Below are positions 1-8,224 of a DNA stretch of 42,741 bases, one piece after another. Made by a program: the position numbers and the translations under genes. This DNA is from Oscillospiraceae bacterium (lineage in GTDB: Bacteria; Bacillota; Clostridia; Oscillospirales; CAG-272). The notes under the pieces are model-generated. The model had not been told where the DNA came from, did not search any database, and saw nothing but the letters and a program-made list of their open reading frames with translations. The stretch covers positions 1 through 42,741 of the forward strand of contig SVTY01000014.1 of NCBI GenBank assembly GCA_015063535.1, read 5' to 3'. How positions within the stretch are numbered: position 1 is the stretch's first letter; each line of letters opens with the position of its first letter.

Positions 1-60
1 CTCCAAATATGTTTTCTTAGTTTTGACTGGCAGGTCGAACTAATTATATCATATTTGGAG
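1..60. repeat. 11-bp perfect inverted repeat
   Basis: CTCCAAATATG at 1-11 is repeated as its exact reverse complement at 50-60, with a 38-nt A/T-rich loop. The right arm ends in GGAGG but no start codon follows at a useful distance. There is no gene in 1-157. The repeat could be the end of a regulatory hairpin whose gene lies outside the window. No function is assigned. Confidence 0.4.
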
Positions 61-89
61 GATTTCCTCTCACCGGTTAACCTTTTTTG

Positions 90-118
90 AACCCCGCCAC
101 TATGGCGGGGTTTTCGTT
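90..118 (+). terminator. Intrinsic terminator (plus strand)
   Basis: AACCCCGCC (90-98) pairs with GGCGGGGTT (104-112) over a 5-nt loop and is followed by TTTTCGTTT. It would end a plus-strand transcript that enters the window from the left. Confidence 0.75.
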
Positions 119-121
119 TAC

Positions 122-159
122 AAAAAAGAGGCTGTTGCAAGCGCAACAGCCCTTTTTTT
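122..159 (-). terminator. Bidirectional terminator after the DUF4830-like gene
   Basis: GCTGTTGC (131-138) and GCAACAGC (143-150) form the stem, with an A run on the left and a T run on the right, so it works on both strands. On the minus strand it lies directly downstream of the gene ending at 158. Confidence 0.8.
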
Positions 160-634
160 ATTTTTCAAAGCCGTGAATAAATCCCGTCACATCGGCAGAG
201 CAGACATCGCCGCCGATCACCTTGTTCCGATACACCAGAATGTTGGCATAGACCGTGCCGTTCGCCCCCTCATAATTGGTGACCTCATATGTATACCGCA
301 TGACCTTTTTCTTTTTGTAGTCCGACAGATCCAGCCCCTGCCGCTTTTGAATTTCATTGTACCCCGTAAAGATCTTGTCAAATTCGGCGGGGATGGTCAC
401 CTCCACGCTTTCCTTCGGCTCGGTCTGCACCTCCCAACCGAATTGGCGAAGAAATGCGATCCTGTCCTCATTGGTCTTGACTCCGTCGTATTTGATCTTC
501 AAATCCCCCGACACAGCCGTACTTCCCTCTCCGTAAGCGGGAACAAAGGCGATCAGCGTAATGAGCGTTGCCAGTGCCACACAGATCACCGCAAAGAACT
601 TCAGCGTACTCGCCCGCAACGAATAAATAAACAT
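158..634 (-). CDS. DUF4830-like secreted or membrane-anchored protein
   Basis: This 158-aa protein has one N-terminal hydrophobic segment (about residues 12-34, a signal anchor or uncleaved signal peptide) followed by a small soluble domain. The order of conserved blocks, R-x-x-FL-x-x-x-GWEV near residues 58-70, IPxxFDxIxxxYNxIQKxQG in the middle, then YxYxVxNY and a terminal GGDVCSxxxxGFxHG, matches my memory of the DUF4830 family of Clostridia, whose function is unknown. The start is the ATG at 634 with GGGAGG 9-10 nt upstream. The gene follows rodA on the same strand after 64 nt, and a long hairpin in that gap buries its ribosome binding site (639-698). A cell-envelope role is plausible from the neighbour but unproven. 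Confidence 0.7.
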   Translation of the reverse strand: MFIYSLRASTLKFFAVICVALATLITLIAFVPAYGEGSTAVSGDLKIKYDGVKTNEDRIAFLRQFGWEVQTEPKESVEVTIPAEFDKIFTGYNEIQKRQGLDLSDYKKKKVMRYTYEVTNYEGANGTVYANILVYRNKVIGGDVCSADVTGFIHGFEK

Positions 635-638
635 AAAG

Positions 639-698
639 AAATCCTCCCGACCCGTAGTAATTGGTTTCTACTCCCAGTATATTGGGTCGGAAGGATTT
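639..698 (-). promoter_or_regulatory. Long hairpin that sequesters a ribosome binding site
   Basis: AAATCCTCCCGACCC (639-653) and GGGTCGGAAGGATTT (684-698) pair over 15 bp with one G-U type mismatch and a 30-nt loop that holds a smaller GTAG/CTAC hairpin. In the minus-strand transcript the 3' arm contains the GGGAGGA ribosome binding site of the downstream gene, while the 5' arm begins right at the rodA stop. Read-through RNA from rodA would therefore hide this site. It may also act as a weak terminator, since the 3' arm ends in UUU. Confidence 0.5.
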
Positions 699-1835
699 TT
701 ATGATACCGTTCTCTTAAAATAAAATCTCTTTTCACGGGCATGCACGCTGTGCGCCAAGCCCATCAGAACATACAGGGCAAACACCGAAGAACCGCCACA
801 GCTCATGAAGGGGAGCGTGATGCCCACCACGGGAACCATGGCAAGGCACATCCAAAGGTTTTCCGCCGTCTGAACCAAGATGATCGCCGCAATGCCGCTG
901 CAAATGAGCCGCCCCACCGTATCCCGACAGTGATAGCCAAGCCACAGCAGGCGCAAAGCCAGCACAACCAAGGCGGCAACGACCAAAGCCCCCCCCACAA
1001 ATCCGAATTTCTCGCAGACCGTGGCAAAGATAAAGTCCGTGTGGGATGCTGCCAGCTCCTCATACAGTCCCCCCTCAAACAGTCCGATCCCGAACAGCCC
1101 GCCTGCCGCAATGGTACGGCGGCTCATCAGGGGCTGAAGCCCCACATCATTGGGATCCAGCTCGGGCTGAAAGCCGAAAATGATCCGATTCTGCTGATAG
1201 GGAGCCAGCAGATCCCATAAGAACGGAAACGCCAACGCCAACAGCACCAGCACTCCCACGAAATACCACGGTGACAAGCCTGCGCAAAACAGCATCACGG
1301 CAATGATCCCGAAATACACCAGCGCCACGCCAAGGTCGCCCGACAGCAGGATCAGCCCCACGATGACCCCCGCATGGAGCATAAGCCCCAACAGAGGGAG
1401 CGGACGGTTGATCCGATCCTTCACCAGCTCGATGTGCTTGGAAAAGGTACAAAGAAAGGTGATCTTCACAAATTCCGAGGGCTGAATGGCAATCCCGATC
1501 CCGGGGATAGTCAGCCAGCTCTTGTTCGCCGTTTCAATATTCTCTCCCGTGCTTCCGAACAGCAGAGTGACCGCCAAAAGGAGCGCAGAGCCGATAAAAA
1601 AGGCGATGGAGAGACGGTCAACAAAGAAGCGATAGTCCACATTCGCTAAAATAAAGACGGCAAGCATGCCCGCCAATGTCATGGCGATCTGCATGACCAG
1701 CTTGCTTCGCCCGAAATTCTCCACTGCGCCAAGCACCGTCAAAATGCTCATCAGCGACAAAAACGACGTTGCGCCGAACAGGATCGGATCGACCCGAAGC
1801 AGCCATGTTTTCAACGAACCGAAAACGCCCTTCAT
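699..1835 (-). CDS. rodA: RodA/FtsW/SpoVE-family peptidoglycan glycosyltransferase
   Basis: A 378-aa polytopic SEDS protein that polymerises lipid II into glycan strands at the cytoplasmic membrane, normally with a class B penicillin-binding protein. About ten membrane segments are visible. Diagnostic motifs are IQPSEFVKI near residue 118, SGDLGVALV around residue 165, the SHTDFIFATVCEKFGFVGG loop near 265-285 that contains the catalytic aspartate region of RodA, and the terminal block QTAENLWMCLAMVPVVGITLPFMSCGGSS. Length and loop type favour RodA over FtsW, but no mreBCD or pbp2 lies next to it, so SpoVE or FtsW cannot be fully excluded. The start is the ATG at 1835 with AAAGGAGG just upstream. 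Confidence 0.88.
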   Translation of the reverse strand: MKGVFGSLKTWLLRVDPILFGATSFLSLMSILTVLGAVENFGRSKLVMQIAMTLAGMLAVFILANVDYRFFVDRLSIAFFIGSALLLAVTLLFGSTGENIETANKSWLTIPGIGIAIQPSEFVKITFLCTFSKHIELVKDRINRPLPLLGLMLHAGVIVGLILLSGDLGVALVYFGIIAVMLFCAGLSPWYFVGVLVLLALAFPFLWDLLAPYQQNRIIFGFQPELDPNDVGLQPLMSRRTIAAGGLFGIGLFEGGLYEELAASHTDFIFATVCEKFGFVGGALVVAALVVLALRLLWLGYHCRDTVGRLICSGIAAIILVQTAENLWMCLAMVPVVGITLPFMSCGGSSVFALYVLMGLAHSVHAREKRFYFKRTVS

Positions 1836-1863
1836 TCTGCCTCCTTTCCGCCCTTTTCAAGGG

Positions 1864-1902
1864 CTTTTTGTCAAAAAGGGGAACCTGCCGCGGTTCCCCT
1901 TT
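1864..1902 (-). terminator. Terminator of proS
   Basis: AAAGGGGAACC (1875-1885) and GGTTCCCCTTT (1892-1902) form a perfect 11-bp stem; on the minus strand it is followed by TTTTTGAC. It separates proS from rodA, which therefore probably has its own promoter or depends on read-through. Confidence 0.8.
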
Positions 1903-1911
1903 CCCTGTTTC

Positions 1912-3351
1912 TCAGTACTGTCTGCCAAATACCACCATATGCTTGGCGGGCTTTCCGCAGCATACACAGGTGTCGGCAATATGCTCCTCCACAAAGGGAA
2001 TGCAACGGGATTTGACGCCGCCCGTCTCCTCCTTCAGCTGCTCCTCACAGGCAGAATCGCCGCACCACATCGCTTTGATAAATCCGGGACGGTTCTCGGC
2101 GATCTCCAAAAACTCCTCGTGAGAGGCGGCAACGCTCATCTTCTCCGCCAGATTCTTCTCGGCTCTCGCATACAGCTCATCGTGTACCGCCTGCAGCGCC
2201 TTTGCCACCTCCTCGCAGAGGTTATCCAAGGAAACGACCTTCTTCTCCCGGCTGACACGGCTGACGAGAACACAGCAGTTGTTCTCGATATCTCTCGGAC
2301 CGATCTCCAAACGGAGCGGAACACCCTTCATCTCATACTGACTGTACTTCCAGCCCGTGGAATTGTCGCTGTCGTCCAGCTTCACACGGAACTGCTCGGC
2401 AAGCATCTCCTTCAGGGCATTCGCCTTCTCCAGTACGCCCTCCTTGTGCTGTGCCACGGGGATGATCGCCACCTGAATGGGTGCCACCTTGGGCGGCAGG
2501 ATCAAGCCGTTGTCGTCGCCGTGAGTCATGATAATGGCTCCGATCATACGGGTCGATACGCCCCAAGAGGTCTGATGCGGATATTGCACCTTGTTGTCAC
2601 GGTCGGTATAGGTGATATCAAAGGCTTTGGCAAAGCCGTCTCCGAAGTAGTGGGAGGTTCCGCCCTGCAACGCCACGCCGTTGTGCATCATCGGCTCGAT
2701 GGTGTAGGTCTCCCTGGCTCCCGCAAACTTCTCCTTCTCGGTCTTTCGTCCCGTCACAGCGGGGATCGCCAAGGTCTCCCGATAGAAGTCCTCATAGCAC
2801 TTCAGCATCCGAAGGGTCTCTTCTCTTGCCTGCTCCTCATTTTCGTGCATGGTGTGACCCTCCTGCCACAAAAATTCCGAGGTACGCAGGAAGGGGCGGG
2901 TGGTCTTTTCCCACCGAACCACGTTACACCACTGATTGTACAGCTTGGGCAGGTCACGGTAGGAATGGATGATATTCTTATAGTGATCGCAGAACAACGT
3001 CTCCGATGTGGGGCGCACCACCAGCCGCTCGGACAGATGGTTCTGCCCACCGATGGTCACGATGGCACATTCGGGCGCAAAGCCCTCCACGTGATCCTTT
3101 TCCTTCTGCAACAGGCTTTCGGGAATGAACATGGGCATATATACATTTTCATGTCCCAGCTTCTTAAAGCGGGCATCCAGATCGTGCTGGATATTTTCCC
3201 AGATCGCATATCCGTAGGGACGGATGATCATACATCCCTTTACGCCGGAATAATCGACCAGCTCCGCCTTTTTCACCACATCGGTATACCACTGGGCAAA
3301 ATCGGTCTCCATGGAGGTGATCTGCTCCACCATCTTCTTTTCGTTTGCCAT
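1912..3351 (-). CDS. proS: Prolyl-tRNA synthetase (short archaeal/eukaryote-like type)
   Basis: A class II aminoacyl-tRNA synthetase of 479 aa that charges tRNA-Pro. The N-terminal aminoacylation domain shows [16 protein letters not shown] (motif 1 region), [31 protein letters not shown] (motif 2) and [16 protein letters not shown]; the anticodon-binding domain follows at about residues 285-390 and the C-terminal domain ends in [18 protein letters not shown], with a cysteine pair typical of this type. There is no large editing insertion, in contrast to the long bacterial ProS. The ATG at 3351 has GAAAGGA 8-9 nt upstream; an in-frame TTG at 3357 lies too close to that site to be preferred. The gene is monocistronic with its own consensus promoter and terminator. 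Confidence 0.95.
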   Translation of the reverse strand: MANEKKMVEQITSMETDFAQWYTDVVKKAELVDYSGVKGCMIIRPYGYAIWENIQHDLDARFKKLGHENVYMPMFIPESLLQKEKDHVEGFAPECAIVTIGGQNHLSERLVVRPTSETLFCDHYKNIIHSYRDLPKLYNQWCNVVRWEKTTRPFLRTSEFLWQEGHTMHENEEQAREETLRMLKCYEDFYRETLAIPAVTGRKTEKEKFAGARETYTIEPMMHNGVALQGGTSHYFGDGFAKAFDITYTDRDNKVQYPHQTSWGVSTRMIGAIIMTHGDDNGLILPPKVAPIQVAIIPVAQHKEGVLEKANALKEMLAEQFRVKLDDSDNSTGWKYSQYEMKGVPLRLEIGPRDIENNCCVLVSRVSREKKVVSLDNLCEEVAKALQAVHDELYARAEKNLAEKMSVAASHEEFLEIAENRPGFIKAMWCGDSACEEQLKEETGGVKSRCIPFVEEHIADTCVCCGKPAKHMVVFGRQY

Positions 3352-3392
3352 AATCAAAAATCCTTTCGGGTCGGTACAATATAATCTATTCT

Positions 3393-3424
3393 TATATTAT
3401 AAAGCATTTTCCCTCAAATGTCAA
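3393..3424 (-). promoter_or_regulatory. Consensus sigma-A promoter of proS
   Basis: On the minus strand TTGACA (3419-3424), a 17-bp spacer and TATAAT (3396-3401) match the sigma-A consensus exactly. The 19 nt GAAAATGCTTTATAATATA around the -10 box (3393-3411) recur unchanged in front of the pseudouridine synthase gene at 11332-11350. Confidence 0.85.
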
Positions 3425-3494
3425 GACACGGGAGGTTATAATTTTTACCGAATCGGGAAAAATATAGGATATCCTGTAAAAAAGGGGGGATTTT

Positions 3495-4301
3495 ATGCAA
3501 AAGCCCGACGATACGGTACGCCTGCTCGGCGTTCCGTTTGAAAACCTATCCGAAAAGGAGGCAAAAGCACGAATCATCCGTCTCCTGAATGACAAAACGG
3601 GGGCAAGGATCTTTACCCCCAACCCCGATATACTTTGGCAGGCACACCGCCATCCCGACTACAAGCTTTTGCTTCGGCATGCCGATCTGCTTTTGCCCGA
3701 TGGCGTTGGCATCGTGCTTGCCGCCCGTCTCTGCGGTAAGCCCCTGAAAGCCCGCCTCACGGGCATTGACACGGCGGAATGGATCCTGCAATACGCCTCG
3801 GAGCATTCCCTCTCTCTCTACCTGTTGGGGGGGAAGCCGAGTGTAGCGGACAAGGCGGCAGACCGCTTGCGGGATCGGTTTCCGACCCTTACGGTCTGCG
3901 GCATGCACCACGGCTATTTCGATCACACCGCCGCCTCTGCCGAAAACCAAGCCGTCTTGGCAGACATTCAAAGCAAGGCACCCCATATCCTGTTTGTCTG
4001 TCTCGGCTTCCCCTGTCAGGAGCGGTGGATCGTCGAAAACACCCCACAGCTTCCCTCCCTGTCGCTTGCCATGGGGCTGGGCGGCAGTCTCGATGTCTGG
4101 TCAGGCAATCTCCGCCGCGCACCAAAGCTCTTACGCAGCTGCGGCTTGGAGTGGCTGTGGCGTGCCATCCGCCAGCCTCGCCGTTTTTTTCGCCTCATTC
4201 GTCTGCCTGCCTTCCTTGCGACCGCTGTATACAAGAATCTCCACAGAAAAAAGCCTGCCCTTCACACACGGTCATTCCGTCAAAAAAGAAAGAATTTTTG
4301 A
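3495..4301 (+). CDS. tagA: WecG/TagA/CpsF-family glycosyltransferase
   Basis: A 268-aa GT26 enzyme; the best-known members transfer N-acetylmannosamine to lipid-linked GlcNAc, the committed step of wall teichoic acid synthesis, or similar sugars to other lipid-linked glycans. Visible motifs are TPNPDILWQA (T41, N43), ADLLLPDGVGIV with the catalytic aspartate at residue 69, CLGFPCQERWI, and GLGGSLDVWSGNLRRAP followed by GLEWLWRAIRQPRR. The basic C-terminal tail after residue 225 would hold it on the inner face of the membrane. The start is the ATG at 3495 behind AAGGGGGG. The gene stands alone, divergent from proS; no other teichoic acid gene is in the window, so the exact sugar is open. Confidence 0.88.
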   Translation: MQKPDDTVRLLGVPFENLSEKEAKARIIRLLNDKTGARIFTPNPDILWQAHRHPDYKLLLRHADLLLPDGVGIVLAARLCGKPLKARLTGIDTAEWILQYASEHSLSLYLLGGKPSVADKAADRLRDRFPTLTVCGMHHGYFDHTAASAENQAVLADIQSKAPHILFVCLGFPCQERWIVENTPQLPSLSLAMGLGGSLDVWSGNLRRAPKLLRSCGLEWLWRAIRQPRRFFRLIRLPAFLATAVYKNLHRKKPALHTRSFRQKRKNF

Positions 4302-4340
4302 AAAAATGGGCTGTCCAAACGGCAAAAGTGCGCTGCCGTC

Positions 4341-4369
4341 TTGATTTTTTTGCCGTATCGTGGTATAAT
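4341..4369 (+). promoter_or_regulatory. Sigma-A promoter
   Basis: TTGATT (4341-4346), a 17-bp spacer and TATAAT (4364-4369), 66 bp upstream of the GTG start at 4436. Confidence 0.75.
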
Positions 4370-4435
4370 GATCGTATCGAACGGCGCCTCTGTGGGCTGT
4401 TCGGCTCGGATATCAAGCAAACGAAGGAGGACCCC

Positions 4436-5248
4436 GTGAGTTATTTCAAGCGTTTTGGCGATTTTTGTGCCGGCTTTGCGGCGTTTTCCGCCATTCTGTA
4501 TGTATTTCGGGAATTTATGGAGTTCACGCCCAAGGAAACGGTACCGCTTCTCGAAAAGCTGAAGCTCTTTTTTTCCGATGAGCCAAGGCGGGAATACCGC
4601 ACCTATTTGATCCTCATCGGACTTCTGTTGCTCTCTCTGCTGATCTCCTTGCTCCTACACCGTTTTCCCTACCTCTCCTTTGCTACCTCGGTACCGCCTC
4701 TGCTTCACATCATGCTGATGTATGACGCCGGCTTGCTGTATGAACGTCCGATGCTGTACTTTGTACTGGGAGGCGTACACGCCTGCGGATGTCTTGCGGA
4801 ATGCATACGGCGGGACAGAGAGGATCGGCGGCGCAGAGCTGCCATTGCCGCCGATCTGTGCGGTCTTGTGGGAATGGGGCTGTGCGGATACGTGCTTCGG
4901 ATCACGCCAACGATCCCCGATGTCCCCTACGGAGAGTTGAATTTTTTTGAGAGACAGATGTACTTTTCGGCGGCACAAGCCGATCTGACGCTCTTTCGGC
5001 GGCTCCTGATCCTCTTGGCGGTGACGGTCGCCCTTCGCTGGCTGTTGCGTGACCTATATTATCTGGATGCGGCGTTGGCGGTAGGGCTGTTTGGATATAC
5101 ACTCTATCATTTTTACGCAAAAGCCTTCCCGTTTTTCGGAAGCATGCTGTTGATGCTAACGGCGGTCTACGCCCTGTCTCGGGTGGTCATTATGCTTTCC
5201 TGTAAACCGAAAAGAGCTTATGGCTCGGATGATCCGTCCAAGCCATAA
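4436..5248 (+). CDS. Polytopic membrane protein of unknown function
   Basis: I do not recognise this 270-aa protein. The start is the GTG at 4436, chosen because AAGGAGG ends 5-6 nt upstream and a good promoter lies at 4341-4369; the reading frame stays open far upstream across the glycosyltransferase gene, but that part is only shadow. Six to eight membrane segments can be seen, near residues 8-27, 60-80, 84-104, 112-128, 142-160, 188-206, 214-230 and 236-254, with an Arg-rich cytoplasmic loop (CIRRDREDRRRRAA) near residues 123-138. The C-terminus is short and charged. The stop lies inside the terminator stem. It is a single-gene unit convergent with the rhamnosidase gene. Confidence 0.75.
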   Translation: MSYFKRFGDFCAGFAAFSAILYVFREFMEFTPKETVPLLEKLKLFFSDEPRREYRTYLILIGLLLLSLLISLLLHRFPYLSFATSVPPLLHIMLMYDAGLLYERPMLYFVLGGVHACGCLAECIRRDREDRRRRAAIAADLCGLVGMGLCGYVLRITPTIPDVPYGELNFFERQMYFSAAQADLTLFRRLLILLAVTVALRWLLRDLYYLDAALAVGLFGYTLYHFYAKAFPFFGSMLLMLTAVYALSRVVIMLSCKPKRAYGSDDPSKP

Positions 5249-5261
5249 GCTCTCTTTTTTT
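5213..5261. terminator. Bidirectional terminator between convergent genes
   Basis: AGAGCTTATGGCT (5213-5225) and AGCCATAAGCTCT (5241-5253) form a perfect 13-bp stem followed by CTTTTTTT on the plus strand; on the minus strand AAGAGCTT is followed by TTCGG only, so it is stronger for the plus-strand gene. The 5' arm is also the last coding stretch of the membrane protein gene. Confidence 0.85.
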
Positions 5262-7509
5262 ATTGTGCCACCGAGTAGCAGTAGCTTCCGCCACCGACCG
5301 TTTCGGTCTGTCCGTTCGGCAGAACGATCTCTGCCTCGCACCCGTTCGGTACGGTGAACTCAAAGCAGATGCGACCGTCCGCATAGTACCAATGGCTCTC
5401 CAGCCGTCCCTGCACCGTGTCAATACCGCACTTGGCAAAGCCCAGCCGCTCGCAAGGAGCAGGCGACAGGCGAACCCGACGGTAACCGGGCTCCAGCACG
5501 GTCACGCCGCAGATCTTGCCATACATCCAATCGGCAACGGCACCGTAGGCGTAGTGGTTGAAGGAGTTCATAGAGGTGCTCCAGAAGCTTCCGTCCTCCT
5601 TGACACTGTTCCAATGCTCCCACATGGTGGTGGCTCCGTGGTTGACCGAGTAGAGCCATGAGGGATTATCCTCGTTGAAGAAAAGCTTGTAGGCAAGCTC
5701 GCTCCTTCCGTTTTCGGACAGCACATGGAGAATGTAGGGCGTTCCCAAGAAGCCCGTGGACATTTTGTCTCCGAAGGCGTGGATCAGCTCCTCCAGCTTA
5801 TCGACAAGCGCCTTGCGCTCCTCGGGCAGGCACAGATTGAAGTGCAGGATCAGCACGATCGCCGTCTGAGTCATGCCCTTTTTGACGGGAATGTCATATT
5901 TATCCTTCGCCCGCTCCGCATCGGACACGGCGGCTATGGTTTCCTTGGGCATGCCGTTTTCCATGAAATAGGAGCGGAATGCCTTGACGATGTTGGCATA
6001 AAGGGTCTTATACTCGGTCATATCCTTGCCGAGAACCTCGCCGGAACGGATCAGCAGATCCACCGAGTTGGCAAAGAAGGCACTGGCAATGAGATCGGTA
6101 GAGGTCGCTCCCGCACAGGAATCCTGATCGGCATCCATGGCAAGCCAGTCACCGTAATGCGTCCCGCCGAGCCACAGAAATTCCTCGGGACCCGCACCGT
6201 GCATGTATTCCACCCAACGCCGCATCATCTCAAAATTTTCGGACAGGAAGGAATCGTCTCCGTACATTTCATACAGAGTCCACGGAACGATGGTACACAC
6301 GTCGCCCCACCCTGTGGCAATACGAGTGTGATAGTCCGAAGCGAATTTTTCGGGGCAGGTTCCCCAAATGGCACCGTTCGGCTCCTGCTCTGCCCGCAGG
6401 TCGCCCAGCCATTTTTTGAAGAAGGGTCGCACATCGTAGTTGATGGCGGCGGTACGGCAGAATACCTGCGTGTCTCCTGTCCAGCCCAGCCGCTCATCCC
6501 GCTGAGGGCAGTCGGTGGGGATATCGAGATAATTGCTCTTATGTCCCCAGATAATGTTGTGATAGAGCTGATTGATCTTGGCGTCACCGCAGGCAAAGCG
6601 TCCCGTGCGTGTCAGATCGGAATGCACGACGATGGCACGGAAGGCATTCGGATCGATCGCTTGCTCGGGATATTCGTCGATGCGAACGTAACGGAAGCCC
6701 TGGAAGGAGTAGCCCGGCTTGAAGAAGTCCTCGTCGCCCGACAGCACAAAGGTCAGGCGATTTTGTGCCGTGCGGTAGTTGGCGTTATAGAAGTTTCCGT
6801 CCTTGTCCAGCACCTCGGCATGGGTCAGCACGACCCGCTCGCCTCTCTTTCCTTTGATCCGCAAGGACACATAGCCCGTCATGTTCTGTCCGAAATCCAG
6901 CACCCGCTCTCCCTTGGGAGTGACGATCAGCTTCACGGGAGCGATATATTCTTGCTCGGTAATATCGGCTCCCTGTTGGGGGACCAGGGGATATTGGTCG
7001 TCATCGGGCAAGGCATTGCCCAACAGCTCGGGTATGTAGGTCTTATCAATCGTCTCGCCGTGGTAGATATCGGCAAAGGTGACCTCATGCGTCCAGACCT
7101 CGAAGGAGCTGTCACCTTCGACCGTCTGTACCGTTCCGTCGGTGTATGTCAGCTCCAGTCGGCAAGCCGCGCGCATATGGTCTGCCCACGCCTTCTTTCC
7201 GCCGTCGTAGCCGATATGTCCCACCGCCCAACCGGGGGCGACCGTCAGCTCCAAGCGGTTCTCTGCTTGCAGAGAAGCCGTGACATCCAAGGTCTCGTAT
7301 TGCACACGGCTGGTGTAGGAGGTAAAGCCGGGAGTCAGCACCTGTCTGCCCTGCTTTTTGCCGTTCAGAAACACCCGATACACGCCGACGGCGGAGACAT
7401 ACAGGGTCGCCTGTGCGATCGGCTTTGACAGAGAGAATTCCTTTCGGAAGGTGATCGCCGCACCCTCTGCGGGCGCAATGGGCGATTTGATCCAATGCAA
7501 CTGTTTCAT
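5260..7509 (-). CDS. Alpha-L-rhamnosidase, GH78
   Basis: A 749-aa glycosidase that releases terminal L-rhamnose from plant glycosides or rhamnose-containing polysaccharides. Order of domains: an N-terminal beta-sandwich (residues 1-170), the Bac_rhamnosid beta domain with LDFGQNMTGYV near residue 205, the (alpha/alpha)6 catalytic barrel from about residue 300 to 640, and a C-terminal beta domain. The barrel holds DCPQRDERLGWTGD near residue 335-345, whose glutamate is the expected general acid, and TTMWEHW near residue 630, whose glutamate is the expected base. No signal peptide is present, so it should act in the cytosol on imported oligosaccharides or glycosides. The ATG at 7509 has AAGGAGA 6 nt upstream. 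It has its own promoter and no adjacent transporter. Confidence 0.92.
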   Translation of the reverse strand: MKQLHWIKSPIAPAEGAAITFRKEFSLSKPIAQATLYVSAVGVYRVFLNGKKQGRQVLTPGFTSYTSRVQYETLDVTASLQAENRLELTVAPGWAVGHIGYDGGKKAWADHMRAACRLELTYTDGTVQTVEGDSSFEVWTHEVTFADIYHGETIDKTYIPELLGNALPDDDQYPLVPQQGADITEQEYIAPVKLIVTPKGERVLDFGQNMTGYVSLRIKGKRGERVVLTHAEVLDKDGNFYNANYRTAQNRLTFVLSGDEDFFKPGYSFQGFRYVRIDEYPEQAIDPNAFRAIVVHSDLTRTGRFACGDAKINQLYHNIIWGHKSNYLDIPTDCPQRDERLGWTGDTQVFCRTAAINYDVRPFFKKWLGDLRAEQEPNGAIWGTCPEKFASDYHTRIATGWGDVCTIVPWTLYEMYGDDSFLSENFEMMRRWVEYMHGAGPEEFLWLGGTHYGDWLAMDADQDSCAGATSTDLIASAFFANSVDLLIRSGEVLGKDMTEYKTLYANIVKAFRSYFMENGMPKETIAAVSDAERAKDKYDIPVKKGMTQTAIVLILHFNLCLPEERKALVDKLEELIHAFGDKMSTGFLGTPYILHVLSENGRSELAYKLFFNEDNPSWLYSVNHGATTMWEHWNSVKEDGSFWSTSMNSFNHYAYGAVADWMYGKICGVTVLEPGYRRVRLSPAPCERLGFAKCGIDTVQGRLESHWYYADGRICFEFTVPNGCEAEIVLPNGQTETVGGGSYCYSVAQ

Positions 7510-7563
7510 GTTCGTCTCCTTCTGTATGATCCTTCAAAATTCTCCGATACGGAGTTCGGGATT

Positions 7564-7592
7564 ATTATATCATATTTTGCTTTTCTTGGCAA
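7564..7592 (-). promoter_or_regulatory. Sigma-A promoter of the rhamnosidase gene
   Basis: On the minus strand TTGCCA (7587-7592), 17 bp and TATAAT (7564-7569), about 55 bp from the start codon. Confidence 0.75.
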
Positions 7593-7725
7593 TAGGAGGT
7601 TAAAAATAGACACAAAAAATCATAAAAAAGGTTGGTAATTTACGAGTTTCAATAACATAAAAAGCCCCTTGATCTCGAAAAAGACTTCAGTCCATCGAAA
7701 AATATTATGTTCGCACTCACATTGT

Positions 7726-7755
7726 AAGCCTTCCCCAGCGGGGAAGGCTTTTTTA
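7726..7755 (+). terminator. Strong plus-strand hairpin with no gene in front of it
   Basis: AAGCCTTCCCC (7726-7736) and GGGGAAGGCTT (7740-7750) pair perfectly over a 3-nt loop and run into TTTTTT. No plus-strand gene precedes it within 7593-7725, where I see nothing else. The core CCTTCCCC-GGGGAAGG looks like the end of a dispersed clostridial repeat rather than a dedicated terminator. Confidence 0.5.
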
Positions 7756-7766
7756 GTTCATTTGCG

Positions 7767-7799
7767 TAAAAAAGCGTGCCGATATCTCTATCGACACGC
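7767..7799 (-). terminator. Terminator of the small lipoprotein gene
   Basis: On the minus strand GCGTGTCGATA, GAGA loop, TATCGGCACGC (7774-7799) is followed by TTTTTTACG. It lies 13 bp past the stop codon at 7813. Confidence 0.8.
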
Positions 7800-7812
7800 T
7801 CTTAAAAATTAC

Positions 7813-8157
7813 TTAGTCAGCCTTTTTATATTCGATGATGCCGATCTTGATATCGCCGTCATCCTGCTCCTCAAAATCAAGAGCCTTGTTGAACTTCTTG
7901 GCTTCCTCATCGTCACTGTCGAAGTCAAAGGTGATCTTGTCATCCTCGATCTTGTAGGTTCCTTCAATGGGATCGCCCGAAACGCCCAACACCTTGACAG
8001 TCAGCGTGACCTTGCTGCCCTTGAATTCAAGAGTAGTGCCCGTTCCCACTGCTTCTGCGCTGTATTTACCCGACAGCTTCTTTCCACAAGCAGCAAAGGA
8101 CAGGCAGACCATCACAAGAACCAAGGCAACGGCAAGAATTTTTACGGATTTTTTCAT
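7813..8157 (-). CDS. Small lipoprotein of unknown function
   Basis: A 114-aa protein with a lipoprotein signal peptide: MKKS start, hydrophobic core to residue 22 and the lipobox SFAAC, so Cys24 would be lipidated and the mature protein held on the outer face of the membrane. The mature part (GKYSAEAVGTGTTLEFKGSK...EGTYKIEDDKITFDFDSDDEE) has the alternating short strands of a lipocalin-like or DUF-type small beta fold that recurs in Clostridia, and a very acidic centre. The start ATG at 8157 is preceded by AAAGGAGG. It is a single-gene unit placed just downstream of lnt, with its -35 box over the lnt stop codon. Confidence 0.75.
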   Translation of the reverse strand: MKKSVKILAVALVLVMVCLSFAACGKKLSGKYSAEAVGTGTTLEFKGSKVTLTVKVLGVSGDPIEGTYKIEDDKITFDFDSDDEEAKKFNKALDFEEQDDGDIKIGIIEYKKAD

Positions 8158-8195
8158 GATTCAGTTCCTCCTTTGATTGTTTAAAATCCATTTAT

Positions 8196-8224
8196 ATCGT
8201 ATCACAAAATCCTCGGTTTGTCAA
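8196..8224 (-). promoter_or_regulatory. Sigma-A promoter of the small lipoprotein gene
   Basis: On the minus strand TTGACA (8219-8224), 17 bp and TACGAT (8196-8201). The -35 box overlaps the last codons of lnt. Confidence 0.65.

Noticed and set aside
1666-3384. Long plus-strand open frame of 572 codons opposite proS
   Set aside because: It is antisense to a clear prolyl-tRNA synthetase, has no ribosome binding site and shows no domain; it arises from the GC-rich codon use of proS.
3352-3494. T-box riboswitch in front of proS
   Set aside because: The promoter lies only about 45 bp before the start codon, so there is no room for a T-box leader.
3779-4435. Upstream extension of the membrane protein frame across the glycosyltransferase gene
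   Set aside because: The promoter at 4341-4369 and AAGGAGG before the GTG at 4436 fix the start; the upstream part is a shadow of the TagA-like gene.
5725-7428. Plus-strand open frame of 567 codons opposite the rhamnosidase gene
   Set aside because: Shadow of the GH78 gene on the other strand, with no start signal or family motif.
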